From Hyphomicrobiales bacterium (lineage in GTDB: Bacteria > Pseudomonadota > Alphaproteobacteria > Rhizobiales > Beijerinckiaceae): 64,000 nucleotides of DNA. Location: assembly GCA_027489535.1 (NCBI GenBank), contig JAIXZO010000001.1:124001-188000 (forward strand). The letters run 5' to 3'. Position numbers and translations under genes: made by a program. This document shows positions 36,327 to 47,095 of this stretch, one piece after another. The first letter of the stretch is position 1, and each line of letters starts with the position of its first letter. The notes under the pieces were generated by a model. It did not search any database, had not been told where the DNA came from, and saw only the letters and a program-made list of their open reading frames with translations.

Positions 36327-37294
36327 GAGATGGTCCGGAGCGTTCGGCTGACCGTGCCGCGCGAGACGAGGCCGGTGAGAAGCGCGACGGCGACGGCGAC
36401 GCCCAACACGGCGAGGTAACCCGGAATCCCCAGCACGAAGCTGCCGAAAAGCGCCTCGATCTGGTCGCCGCCCGGCGTGGCGGTCCATGCACCCGCGCCC
36501 ATCTGGGCCAGAATGAAGAAAATCGCCGCAGCACCGCCCCCGAGCGCGCCGCCCTTGAGGCCGAGCCTGAGGAAATGGCCTTGGAATTCGTCGGCGATAT
36601 AACCGTCGCTCGCGCCGACGAAATGCAGCACCTCGATGATGTCGCGGTTGCCCGCCATCGCGCCCTGCGTCGCAAAGGCGACGGCAAGCGAGGTCGCGAC
36701 GAGAACGAGCGCCAGAACGGCAAGCGCCAGCACCACGATGGAATGCGCCATGGTCGCGAGACGCTGCACCCAGACGCGGTGATCGTCGAGCACGGCGTTG
36801 CGCACCTGATCGCCCAACGCCTTGCGCAACCCGGCAAGATCGGCCGTCTGGCCGTCCTTGAGCTTCACGACGATCAGGCGCGGGATCGGCAGCTCGTCGA
36901 AGGCGAGCCCGGTCCCGAGCCACGGCTCCAGAAGCCGCTCGGATTCCTCGCGCGTATAGACGCGCACGGCGTCGACCCCGTCGGTGGCCCGCGCAAGCGA
37001 GGCCGCCCGGTTCACGTCCTGATCGACCGCGCGGCCGGTGACGGGGCGGACCTGAATGGTGATTTCGGTCGCCACGGACGAGCGCCAGTCTGAGGAGGCG
37101 GACGCCACGAGCTGCGCGGCCCCGGCGGTCAGCCCCGCCAAAAAGGTCATGATCGCGATGACGGTGACGAGCGCTCGTCCGGATATGGACGCGGCCGGCA
37201 CGAGCGGCATCGCCGCGTTGCGGCCGGCGCGGCGCTCGTCGCGTCGTGTCTTCAGCGCGAGCAGAATGCGGTTCGCGACCATCGCGTCACTCAT
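36323..37294 (-). CDS. ftsX: Cell division ABC transporter permease FtsX
   Basis: 323 residues. FtsX with FtsE signals through the membrane to activate peptidoglycan hydrolases at the septum. Four hydrophobic segments are visible: one near residue 45 and three in the C-terminal half, with a periplasmic domain of about 110 residues in between. The segment HFVGASDGYIADEFQGHFLRLG marks the FtsX core. Its start overlaps the end of ftsE by 8 bp. Confidence 0.9.
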   Translation of the reverse strand: MSDAMVANRILLALKTRRDERRAGRNAAMPLVPAASISGRALVTVIAIMTFLAGLTAGAAQLVASASSDWRSSVATEITIQVRPVTGRAVDQDVNRAASLARATDGVDAVRVYTREESERLLEPWLGTGLAFDELPIPRLIVVKLKDGQTADLAGLRKALGDQVRNAVLDDHRVWVQRLATMAHSIVVLALAVLALVLVATSLAVAFATQGAMAGNRDIIEVLHFVGASDGYIADEFQGHFLRLGLKGGALGGGAAAIFFILAQMGAGAWTATPGGDQIEALFGSFVLGIPGYLAVLGVAVAVALLTGLVSRGTVSRTLRTIS

Positions 37295-37949
37295 AAATAT
37301 GCAGGCGACCCTCGCCGAGAACCAACCGACGGGCGTCGTCGTGCTGATCCATCAAGGCGATGTCGTGCGTGGCGATGACGATGGCGGTGCCGAGCTTGTT
37401 CAACTCCATGAACAGGCGCAGCAGGCGGCGCGCCAATGTCGGATCGACATTGCCCGTCGGCTCGTCCGCCAGCAGCAGGTCCGGCTTGACGATGAGGGCC
37501 CGCGCGATGGCCGCGCGTTGCTTTTCTCCGCCCGACAGCACCGGCGGAAACGCGTGCATGCGGTCCCCGAGGCCCACCCAGCGCAGCAGCTCGACGACTT
37601 CGGAGCGGTAGCTCCCTTCGTCGCGGCCCTGCACCCGCAGCGGCAGCGCGACGTTCTCGTAGAGCGTCAGGTGGTCGAGCAGCCGGAAATCCTGAAACAC
37701 CACGCCCATGCGGCGGCGCAGACCCGTCAGCGTGTCCTTGTCGAGCCGCAGCACGTCATGACCGAACAGTCCGATCAGCCCGCGCGTCGGCCTCATCGAG
37801 AGCAGGATCAGACGTAGAAGAGTGGTCTTCCCCGCGCCCGAGGGGCCGGTCAGGAACTGGAAGGAGCGCGGCTCGATGGTAAAAGTGAGGTCCCGCAGGA
37901 TCTCGGAGCCCATCCCGTAGCGAAGACCGACGTTCTCGAAGCGAACCAC
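37287..37949 (-). CDS. ftsE: Cell division ATP-binding protein FtsE
   Basis: 220 residues. Walker A GPSGAGKTTLLRLI, Q-loop VFQDFRLL, signature LSGGEKQRAAIARA, Walker B LLLADEPTGNVD and switch His IATHD are present. The DFRLLDHLT sequence is typical of FtsE. It drives the FtsX complex in septal cell-wall splitting. The start is GTG at 37949; the divergent gene is hpt with a 173-bp gap in which no other gene was seen. Confidence 0.93.
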   Translation of the reverse strand: MVRFENVGLRYGMGSEILRDLTFTIEPRSFQFLTGPSGAGKTTLLRLILLSMRPTRGLIGLFGHDVLRLDKDTLTGLRRRMGVVFQDFRLLDHLTLYENVALPLRVQGRDEGSYRSEVVELLRWVGLGDRMHAFPPVLSGGEKQRAAIARALIVKPDLLLADEPTGNVDPTLARRLLRLFMELNKLGTAIVIATHDIALMDQHDDARRLVLGEGRLHIYE

Positions 37950-38122
37950 CTGACCGTCCCGATTTGCCTCTCGGCGCAGTGATCATCCCCCGAATCCCTT
38001 ACCCCTATTCGGGGGGACATGGCAAAGCCGGAGGAGCTCCCGCGCAGATCGATGTTGCACGATGCGCGCGCCGCGGGCATGACGGACCGAACGGCCCTAA
38101 ACGGGCACAGGGATCGGGCGCC

Positions 38123-38671
38123 ATGGCTGAATACAGGCACGTACGGGTACTCTTCGGCGAAGACGAAATTGCGGCCCGCAACGTCGAGATCGCCGACGCC
38201 GTCGCCAAGCGCGAACCCAAGGATCTGCTGGTCGTCGCCGTGCTGAAGGGCAGCTTCATGTTCGCGGCCGATCTGATGCGCGCGCTGCACCGCGCCGGCA
38301 TGGCGCCGCAGGTCGAGTTCATGCACATTTCGAGCTATTACGAGGGCACCGTCTCGAGCGGACAGGTCACGATCCTCAAGGACGTCGAGAGCGACGTGCG
38401 CGACCGCGACGTCCTGCTCGTCGACGACATCCTCGAATCCGGCCGCACCTTGGCCTTTGCCAAGGACCTGCTGACGGCGCGCGGCGCGCGCGTCACGACG
38501 TGCTGTCTCTTGGAGAAGCCGCACAAGCGGGCGGTGAATTTGGACGCCGACATCGTGGGCTTCGAATGCCCCGACCTGTTCGTGGTCGGCTACGGCATGG
38601 ACGTGGCGCATTCCTTCCGGGAATTGCCGTTCATCGGCGTCATCGAAAAGGGCGACGGCGTCAGTTCATGA
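38123..38671 (+). CDS. hpt: Hypoxanthine phosphoribosyltransferase
   Basis: 182 residues. Hpt salvages hypoxanthine/guanine to IMP/GMP with PRPP. The PRPP motif LLVDDILESGRTL and the flexible-loop HISSYYEGTVSSG are conserved, with the purine-specificity tail VGYGMD. ATG at 38123 is supported by AGGGA eight bases upstream. Its last 11 bases overlap the end of the tspO-like gene on the other strand. Confidence 0.95.
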   Translation: MAEYRHVRVLFGEDEIAARNVEIADAVAKREPKDLLVVAVLKGSFMFAADLMRALHRAGMAPQVEFMHISSYYEGTVSSGQVTILKDVESDVRDRDVLLVDDILESGRTLAFAKDLLTARGARVTTCCLLEKPHKRAVNLDADIVGFECPDLFVVGYGMDVAHSFRELPFIGVIEKGDGVSS

Positions 38672-39164
38672 CGACGATGGCGGCGTTCAGCGCCGTCGCA
38701 TAGGCGACCCAGAGCGGGTAGGGCGCGAGCAGCCAAGCCGAAGGCTTATCGAGCTGCGCGAAGACCACCATCGTCGCGAGGATCAGAATCTCGAACACGA
38801 TGATGACGCCCAGCCCGAGCAGCGGGTTCATCAATCCGAAAAAGGCGACGGACCACAGCGCGTTCAGCACGAGCTGCGCCGAAAACAGCACGATGGCGCG
38901 CGTGCGCGTCGCTCCGCCGTTCTCGATCCGCAGGATGCGGATGAAGGCGATCGCCATCAGCGTGAACAAGAGGCTCCAAGCCGGTCCGAACACCCAATTC
39001 GGGGGCGTGAAGCCGGGCTTTTCGAGCTGCGCGTACCAGGTGGGGATGCGCGGCATCGTGGCCGCGCTGCCGATCGCGCTCGCGATGAAGATCGCTGCGA
39101 CCGCGACGACGACATATCCCCATGAACGGCGCAGGGGCCGGAGCCGTGTGTCGATGACCATCAT
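38661..39164 (-). CDS. TspO/MBR-family tryptophan-rich sensory protein
   Basis: 167 residues with five predicted membrane helices. The signature WYAQLEKPGFTPPNWVFGPAWS and the final WLLAPYPLWVAYATALN are characteristic. TspO binds porphyrins and in photosynthetic alphaproteobacteria modulates tetrapyrrole export and gene expression. Two adjacent ATGs start it (39164, 39161); they overlap the stop of the amidotransferase gene, so translation is probably coupled. Confidence 0.92.
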   Translation of the reverse strand: MMVIDTRLRPLRRSWGYVVVAVAAIFIASAIGSAATMPRIPTWYAQLEKPGFTPPNWVFGPAWSLLFTLMAIAFIRILRIENGGATRTRAIVLFSAQLVLNALWSVAFFGLMNPLLGLGVIIVFEILILATMVVFAQLDKPSAWLLAPYPLWVAYATALNAAIVVMN

Positions 39165-39916
39165 TCCGATGTAGGGGCCGTCGCGTCGGCCCGCAAGGCC
39201 GCCTTTCGAGCGCCGGCTTCGCCCGTCCAGCCGTCGAGGAAAGCGTCGAGCCAGCGATGCACCGCCGCGTCGTGGCGATACCATCCGGCGAGGTGCTCGT
39301 GCCGGGCCCGCGCGCCGGGCGCTGCCATGCGGTCATGCGCCTTGGTCGTCCAGCGGCACATCATGGCGTAGGTGACTTCCGGGTGGAATTGCAGGCCGAA
39401 GGCGCGGGCGCCCACTCTGAAAGCCTGATTTTCAAAGATTTCGCCCTGCGCCAGCCCGACCGCTCCGGGCGGAACGTCGAAGCCTTCGCGGTGCCAGTGA
39501 TAGACGTGCTCGGGCCAATGCGCGCCGATCTCCGCAGTCAGCGCATCGCCCGCATCGGTCGGCTTCAGCGGATAATAGCCGATCTCGACATGGTCCTCGG
39601 GGTGCTTTTCCACGCGCCCGCCGAGCAGGTTCGACAGCATCTGCGCGCCGAGGCAAAGCCCCAGAAACGGCTTTTCGGCATCGAGAACGGTGCCGATCCA
39701 ATCCGTCTCGCGCCGTATCCAAGGCTCGGGATCGTTGGCGCTCATCGGCCCGCCGAAAATGACCGCTCCGGCGTGATCGCACATCGTCTTCGGCAATTCG
39801 CAGCCCAGCGGCGGGCGGCGGATATCGAGATGATAGCCGCGCTCGCGCAGCAGCCGCCCCACGCGCCCGGGCGTAGAGTGCTCCTGATGCAAGACGACGA
39901 GAATCGAACGGGACAC
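39161..39916 (-). CDS. Class I glutamine amidotransferase-like protein
   Basis: 251 residues. The nucleophile elbow LGLCLGAQML and the His-Glu pair in LQFHPEVTYAMM form the GATase-1 catalytic triad. There is no fused synthetase domain, so it resembles stand-alone GuaA-like amidotransferases of unknown acceptor, several of which act on gamma-glutamyl compounds. Coupled to the downstream tspO-like gene. Confidence 0.87.
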   Translation of the reverse strand: MSRSILVVLHQEHSTPGRVGRLLRERGYHLDIRRPPLGCELPKTMCDHAGAVIFGGPMSANDPEPWIRRETDWIGTVLDAEKPFLGLCLGAQMLSNLLGGRVEKHPEDHVEIGYYPLKPTDAGDALTAEIGAHWPEHVYHWHREGFDVPPGAVGLAQGEIFENQAFRVGARAFGLQFHPEVTYAMMCRWTTKAHDRMAAPGARARHEHLAGWYRHDAAVHRWLDAFLDGWTGEAGARKAALRADATAPTSE

Positions 39917-40012
39917 GATGCGGAGCGCCGGCGGAAACGGAAGCCGGACCGTCGCATATTCGTCATTTCACGTCGAGAGCGGTGAAATGCGTGGAGCCGC
40001 GCGAACGCTCAA

Positions 40013-40043
40013 AGAAAAACCGCCGGGCTTTCGCGCCGGCGGT
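40013..40043 (-). terminator. Rho-independent terminator of acs
   Basis: On the minus strand ACCGCCGG (40043-40036) pairs with CCGGCGGT (40026-40019) across a loop that includes a GAAA-like stretch, and is followed by TTTTTCTTT. It lies 27 bp after the acs stop at 40070. Confidence 0.85.
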
Positions 40044-40069
40044 TCGTCCCATTCAAACTCGAGTCGCGA

Positions 40070-42013
<1,944 letters not shown>

Positions 42014-42213
42014 CTGCTGAATCCTCCCCCGAACGTTTCCCGCCGCCCGTTCGGCGACGTGTTGCGACGGGCTCGCCGCGACGGCCCGCATTCCGCGGCA
42101 TCTTGCAATTTGCCCGGCCCGGCGGCAAGGCGACCCGGCGTCGGACTTTGGTCGCGAGACTCACGACGGGGGTGCGGATCGGGCGCGGTTCCGCCCTTGC
42201 GAATACGGGGCGC

Positions 42214-42630
42214 CTACAGCCCGCCCATCCGGCACACCAGTTCCCATTCCTCGTCCGTGACCGGCTGTACCGACAGGCGCATCGAGGTGACGAGGGACAT
42301 CTTGGCGAGCTTCGGCTCGGCCTTTACGTCGGCGAGGCCCACCGGCTTGGGGAAGGGCTTCACCGCCTTCAAGTTCACGACCACCCACGGCTCGCCCGGT
42401 TCCGCGGTGGGGTCGGGATAGGCTTCGCGGATCACCTCCACGATGCCCACGACCTCCTTGCCTTCGTTGGAATGGTAGAAGAACCCCCGATCGCCGACCT
42501 TCATAGCCATGAGGTTCAGCTTGGCCGAATGGTTGCGTACCCCGTCCCAGAACGTCCCCTTGTCGCCGGCCGCGACCTGCATGTCCCACGACCATTTGAA
42601 GGGTTCGGATTTGTAGAGCCAATGCGCCAT
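42214..42630 (-). CDS. EVE-domain protein
   Basis: 138 residues. MAHWLYKSEP at the start, FWDGVRNHSAKLNLMAMKVGD and FFYHSN form the EVE fingerprint, a PUA-like fold that reads modified bases in DNA or RNA. In rhizobia the gene commonly sits near gpsA, as here. Five bases separate it from the VasI-like gene. Partner nucleic acid unknown. Confidence 0.92.
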   Translation of the reverse strand: MAHWLYKSEPFKWSWDMQVAAGDKGTFWDGVRNHSAKLNLMAMKVGDRGFFYHSNEGKEVVGIVEVIREAYPDPTAEPGEPWVVVNLKAVKPFPKPVGLADVKAEPKLAKMSLVTSMRLSVQPVTDEEWELVCRMGGL

Positions 42631-42635
42631 CGTTC

Positions 42636-43265
42636 TTACCAGCCGCAGGTTTCTCGGAGAGAGCCGACCGCCGTTTCGAGCCCTTCGATCAGGAACGAGG
42701 TTTCCTGCGGGCTGGAATTGAACGGCGTGAAGCGGACGAGCAATTCGCGCTTTCCGAACAGCTTTTTCAGCGTCGGGATCGCGTCGGGCAGAAAGAGCGC
42801 CTCGCCGTCGGTGGATTTGGAGCCGCGGATCGTGATGATCGGGTCCTTGTCGGCACGGATCTGGATCGTGCCTCCCGAGTGTCCAGTCTCGACGGCGGGC
42901 GGCATGCCGAACACGATATAGGCCGCGGTCTTGCGCTCGTGGAAGCGGATATGCAGCGACGGCGTGACGCGCTTGGAAGGCCACCCGCTGATCGCCTCGC
43001 GCGCGTCGGTCGAGAGATAGACGCTCTTCGTATCGTCGAAGCGCGAAACGTCCGTCGTCGTCGTCCAGTGGCCGAGCGTCTGCTCCTTGCCGGCCGGCTT
43101 CGGCGGGACGAGCGCATCGTAGCAGGCAAGCCGCTCGAGCCCGGAGGCCATGTCGCGGCAGCGCGCCAACTCGGCCGCCTGATCGGCACGCACCGACTGG
43201 CCGAAGCTCGAAAGCCCGGCGGCGACCGCCGCCACGAGGGCCATGCGCGAGAGAATTCGGGTCAT
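42636..43265 (-). CDS. VasI/TagO-like exported protein
   Basis: 209 residues with a signal peptide (LVAAVAAGLSSFGQSVRA). The mature part begins ADQAAELARCRDMASGLERLACYDALV and ends GSLRETCGW, with two half-domains and the paired C...C pattern that I recognise from the type VI secretion-associated VasI/TagO family. No other type VI gene is in the window, so a role in secretion is not implied. The ATG overlaps the gpsA stop (ATGA), so it travels with gpsA. Confidence 0.7.
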   Translation of the reverse strand: MTRILSRMALVAAVAAGLSSFGQSVRADQAAELARCRDMASGLERLACYDALVPPKPAGKEQTLGHWTTTTDVSRFDDTKSVYLSTDAREAISGWPSKRVTPSLHIRFHERKTAAYIVFGMPPAVETGHSGGTIQIRADKDPIITIRGSKSTDGEALFLPDAIPTLKKLFGKRELLVRFTPFNSSPQETSFLIEGLETAVGSLRETCGW

Positions 43266-44260
43266 CACTCCGACTCCGTCTTGATCGGTCGGTTCATCAG
43301 CATTTCCACCGCCTCGCCGATCGAGAGGGCGGAGGACAGGACCGCGTCGACAGCCTCGGCGATGGGCATTTCCACGCCGCGCGCCTTCGCCATCTCGACG
43401 AGGATGCGGGCTGTGTGGACGCCTTCGGCGAGTTTGCCGCCGCCCGCCTCCTGCAAGGCGACGCCTCTGCCGAGATCGAGGCCGAAGGCGAAATTGCGGG
43501 ATTTTTCCGAGCCGCAGGTCAGCACCAGATCGCCGAGGCCCGACAGCCCCATCAGCGTTTCCGGCTTGCCGCCATAGGCGCGCGCGAAACGCGACAGTTC
43601 TGCGAAGCCGCGTGCAGTCAATGCGGCGCGCGCGCTCTCGCCGAGGCCGCGGCCGGCGACCACGCCCGCGGCTACCGCCAGCACGTTCTTCGCCGCGCCG
43701 CCGATCTCGACGCCGCGCACGTCCGACGAATGATAGACGCGGAAGCTGCCGGAGGAGAGACCCCGCGCGAGCGCCCGCGCCACCGTCTCGTCGGGGGCCG
43801 CGAGCACGACGGCCGTCGGCAGGCCGCGCGCCACGTCGTCGGCGAAACTCGGGCCGGAAAGGACGGCCGGCATGGTGCCGGGCAGGGCGTCCGCCACGAT
43901 CTCGGACATGAACTCGCCCGTCACGCGGTCGATGCCCTTGGCGCAGACGATGACCGGCAGCCCCTGTTTCAGCACGAGCGACAGCGCCTGCGTCACGCTG
44001 CGCAAGGTTTGCGCCGGTACGGCCAGCAACACGGCGCGGGCGTCGCGCACGGCTTCCACCATGGAGGCTTCGGGCCGCACGCCGTCCGACAGCCGCACGC
44101 CGGGCAGGCGCGACCGGTTTTCGCGCGTCATCGCCATGTCGGCCACATGGTCGGGATCGCGCGCCCACAATGTCACGGAAGCGCCCGCGCGTGCGGCGGC
44201 GTTGGCGAGCGCGGTGCCCCAGGCGCCTGCGCCGATGACGGCGACGGAAGACGGAATCAT
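43265..44260 (-). CDS. gpsA: NAD(P)H-dependent glycerol-3-phosphate dehydrogenase
   Basis: 331 residues. GpsA reduces dihydroxyacetone phosphate to sn-glycerol-3-phosphate for phospholipid synthesis. The Rossmann motif VIGAGAWGTALA, VCAKGI, LSGPSFADDVARG, catalytic Lys in IGGAAKNVLAVAAG and GLSGLGDLVLTC are all present. It follows tsaD after 7 bp, a conserved alphaproteobacterial pair. Confidence 0.96.
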   Translation of the reverse strand: MIPSSVAVIGAGAWGTALANAAARAGASVTLWARDPDHVADMAMTRENRSRLPGVRLSDGVRPEASMVEAVRDARAVLLAVPAQTLRSVTQALSLVLKQGLPVIVCAKGIDRVTGEFMSEIVADALPGTMPAVLSGPSFADDVARGLPTAVVLAAPDETVARALARGLSSGSFRVYHSSDVRGVEIGGAAKNVLAVAAGVVAGRGLGESARAALTARGFAELSRFARAYGGKPETLMGLSGLGDLVLTCGSEKSRNFAFGLDLGRGVALQEAGGGKLAEGVHTARILVEMAKARGVEMPIAEAVDAVLSSALSIGEAVEMLMNRPIKTESE

Positions 44261-44267
44261 GGCTGCC

Positions 44268-45311
44268 TCATGCGCTCTCGGCGCGCGGCTCGAGCGGCCA
44301 ACGCGCCTTGGGGGGCGTGCCGAGCGGGTCGACGAGCCCGCGCCGCAGCCGTTCGAGTCCCGCCCAGGCGATCATCGCGCCGTTGTCTGTACACAGCGCG
44401 GGCGGCGGCGCACACATCGCCAGACCCGCCTCGCCCGCCAGTCGCTGCAACGCACGGCGCATCGCGGCATTCGCGGCGACGCCGCCCGCGATGACCAAGG
44501 CCGTCGGGTTGCCGATGCGTTCGCGATGCATGCGCAAGGCGGCCCGGGTGCGGTCCACCACCACGTCCACCACGGCCGCTTGAAAGGACGCGCAGAGATC
44601 GGCGACGTCGGTCGGCGTCAACGGTGCGACGCGTTCGGCTTCCAAGCGCACGGCCGTCTTCAGGCCCGAGAGCGAAAAATCCGCGCCGGGGCGGTGCAGC
44701 ATCGGGCGCGGCAGCGCGAACCGTTCCGGGTCGCCGCGCTGCGCCTCCCGTTCCACGTTCGGCCCGCCGGGATAGGGCAGGCCCAGCATCTTCGCCGTCT
44801 TGTCGAAGGCTTCGCCGATGGCGTCGTCGATGGTGGTCCCGAGCCGGACATAGTCGCCCACGTCCCGCACCGCGACGAGCTGGGTGTGCCCGCCGGAGGC
44901 GAGCAGCAGGAGATAGGGAAAATCGACCCCGTCCGTCAGGCGTGGGGTCAGCGCATGCGCTTCGAGATGGTTGATCGCGAGAAACGGCTTCTTGCCGACC
45001 AGCGCGAGCGCCTTGGCCGCCGTCAGCCCCACGATGACGCCGCCGATCAGGCCCGGGCCGGCGGCGGCGGCGATGCCGTCCAGATCGGCAAGGCGGCAAT
45101 TCGCCTTGCGCAGGGCTTCCGCGATCAGCCGGTCGAGCGCGGTGACGTGGGCGCGCGCCGCGATCTCCGGCACGACCCCGCCATAGGGCGCATGATCTTC
45201 GATCTGGCTCAGGATTTCGTTGGAAAGGATGCGCCCGCGCCCGTCCGTCTCGCGCTGCACGACGGCGGCGGCGGTCTCGTCGCAAGTCGTCTCGATGCCG
45301 AGAACGCGCAT
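44268..45311 (-). CDS. tsaD: tRNA threonylcarbamoyltransferase TsaD
   Basis: 347 residues of the Kae1/Qri7 family. TsaD transfers threonylcarbamoyl to A37 of ANN-decoding tRNAs; its product is the substrate of MtaB, also encoded here. The motifs [10 protein letters not shown], the metal HLEAH (INHLEAHAL), GGHTQLV and [12 protein letters not shown] are conserved. ATG at 45311 is chosen over a TTG four codons upstream. It is divergent from hemC with a 91-bp gap. Confidence 0.96.
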   Translation of the reverse strand: MRVLGIETTCDETAAAVVQRETDGRGRILSNEILSQIEDHAPYGGVVPEIAARAHVTALDRLIAEALRKANCRLADLDGIAAAAGPGLIGGVIVGLTAAKALALVGKKPFLAINHLEAHALTPRLTDGVDFPYLLLLASGGHTQLVAVRDVGDYVRLGTTIDDAIGEAFDKTAKMLGLPYPGGPNVEREAQRGDPERFALPRPMLHRPGADFSLSGLKTAVRLEAERVAPLTPTDVADLCASFQAAVVDVVVDRTRAALRMHRERIGNPTALVIAGGVAANAAMRRALQRLAGEAGLAMCAPPPALCTDNGAMIAWAGLERLRRGLVDPLGTPPKARWPLEPRAESA

Positions 45312-45402
45312 GATTCGTGGCAATCCCTTCGATTCGCCGCGCTTTCGCGGCTCGAAGCGTCACCCTATAGTGCGCTCGCTCGGGGAGGCAAACGGGGGGA
45401 AC

Positions 45403-46320
45403 ATGGCGCATTTCACGATCGGGACGCGGGGCAGCCCCCTCGCCCTATGGCAGGCGAACACGGTCAAGGCGCGGCTCGTCGCGGCGCTCGGCCTCGCCGG
45501 AGACGACATCGTCCTGCAGGTCATCAAGACCTCGGGCGACCAGATTCAAGACCGCGCGCTGTCCGAAGCCGGCGGCAAGGGCCTGTTCACCAAGGAAATC
45601 GACGAAGCGCAGCTCGAACGCCGCGCGGAAATTGCCGTGCATTCGGCCAAGGACATGCCCACGGTGCTGCCCGACGGTCTCGTCATCGCCGGCTATCTCG
45701 AGCGCGAAGACGTGCGCGACGCGCTGATCAGCGGTCACGGCGGCGGGCTGATGGATCTGCCGCAGGGCGCGACCGTGGGCACCGCCAGCCTTCGCCGTCA
45801 GGCGCTGGTCAAACGCCTGCGTCCGGACATCAAGACCGCGTTGCTGCGCGGCAATGTCGAGACGCGGCTGCGCAAGGTTAAGGAGGGCGAGGTCGACGCG
45901 ACGCTGCTCGCGCTCGCCGGTCTCAAGCGTCTCGGCTATGCCGACCGCGCCACCGCGCTGCTCTCCGAGCAAGATTTTCCGCCGGCCGTAGGCCAAGGCG
46001 CCATCGCGATCACGACCCGTGCCGACGACGCCCGCGCCCGCCACGCCGTTCGCCTCATCGCGCATGAGCCGACGCGCATCGCGCTGGAGGCCGAACGCGC
46101 CTTCCTGAAGGTGCTCGACGGGTCCTGCCGCACGCCCATCGCCGGTCATGCCGTCGTCACCGACGAAGGCATTCGTTTCCGCGGGCTCGTGCTGCGGGCC
46201 GACGGCAGCGAGGCCTATGAGGAAATCCGCACCGGCGGTCACGACGATGCCGCGGAACTCGGGGCGGAAGCGGGCCGCGCGGTGCTCGCGCGGGCGCCGT
46301 CCGACATCCTCGCGCATTGA
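45403..46320 (+). CDS. hemC: Hydroxymethylbilane synthase (porphobilinogen deaminase)
   Basis: 305 residues. HemC joins four porphobilinogens into hydroxymethylbilane. The start FTIGTRGSPLALWQA, the active KTSGD and HSAKDMPT motifs, and the dipyrromethane-cofactor Cys in LDGSCRTPI are all visible. It is the first gene of hemC-hemD-mitofilin-hemY, transcribed away from tsaD. Confidence 0.96.
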   Translation: MAHFTIGTRGSPLALWQANTVKARLVAALGLAGDDIVLQVIKTSGDQIQDRALSEAGGKGLFTKEIDEAQLERRAEIAVHSAKDMPTVLPDGLVIAGYLEREDVRDALISGHGGGLMDLPQGATVGTASLRRQALVKRLRPDIKTALLRGNVETRLRKVKEGEVDATLLALAGLKRLGYADRATALLSEQDFPPAVGQGAIAITTRADDARARHAVRLIAHEPTRIALEAERAFLKVLDGSCRTPIAGHAVVTDEGIRFRGLVLRADGSEAYEEIRTGGHDDAAELGAEAGRAVLARAPSDILAH

Positions 46321-46330
46321 GGACGGCCCG

Positions 46331-47065
46331 GTGCGCGTTCTGATCACGCGCCCGGAACGCGACGCCGAGCGCACGGCCGCACGGGTGGCGGCGCTCGGCC
46401 ATGAGCCGATCCTCGCCCCGTTGTCGCGCATCATCGCGATGGATCCGGCTTGGCCGCGCGAGACGCCCGACGCGTTGATCGCGACCAGCCGCAATGGGGC
46501 TCCGGCCGCGGCCTCGTCGCCCTACCCGAAGACCGTCCCGCTCTACGCCGTCGGTTCCGAAACGGCCGCCGCATGTTCCGCGCTCGGGTTTCGCGACGTC
46601 CGCGAGGGCGGCGGCACGGCGTCGGCCACGGCCCGTCGCATTCGTGCCGAATGTCCGCCGGGCGCGCGCCTGCTCTACTGCGCGGGCAGTCCGCGGAAAC
46701 CCGACTTGGAGGCGGCGCTCGCGGAGGGTTACGCTCTCGACGTCGTCACGACCTATCGCAGCGAATATGCGGCAACGCTTCCGCCCGAGGCACGTTCCGC
46801 TTTGGCGGATGCGGTTTCCCTCGTCGTGCTGCATCTGTCGCGCGGTGCGGCGGAGGGCTTCATTCGCCTCGCGGGCGAAGCGGGTTTGATCGAGGCCGTC
46901 CGAAAGGCGCGGCATCTCGTCGTTTCGGAGGATGCGGCCGTCCCGCTGCGGAGCGCCGGATGCCTCGAAATCGGCGTCTCGCAAAAGCCGGCGCTCGACG
47001 GGGTGCTCGAACTTCTCCGGCCGGCCGATGCGGGCGGGGTGGCCCGCGACGGGTTCGACGTATAA
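46331..47065 (+). CDS. hemD: Uroporphyrinogen-III synthase
   Basis: 244 residues; weakly conserved as is normal for HemD. It closes and inverts hydroxymethylbilane to uroporphyrinogen III. The start LITRPERDAERTA and the later LYCAGSPRKPDLE, VVTTYRSEY and SLVVLHLSRGAAEGFI fit the two-lobe fold. The GTG start at 46331 lies 10 bp after hemC. Identity rests partly on position. Confidence 0.88.
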   Translation: MRVLITRPERDAERTAARVAALGHEPILAPLSRIIAMDPAWPRETPDALIATSRNGAPAAASSPYPKTVPLYAVGSETAAACSALGFRDVREGGGTASATARRIRAECPPGARLLYCAGSPRKPDLEAALAEGYALDVVTTYRSEYAATLPPEARSALADAVSLVVLHLSRGAAEGFIRLAGEAGLIEAVRKARHLVVSEDAAVPLRSAGCLEIGVSQKPALDGVLELLRPADAGGVARDGFDV

Positions 47066-47095
47066 AAACGGGCGGCGGCGAAGCAGGGGATGAGA

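Noticed and set aside
42014-42213. Possible small gene in the gap between acs and the EVE gene
   Set aside because: No frame has a start with a ribosome site or any recognisable motif; treated as the acs promoter region.
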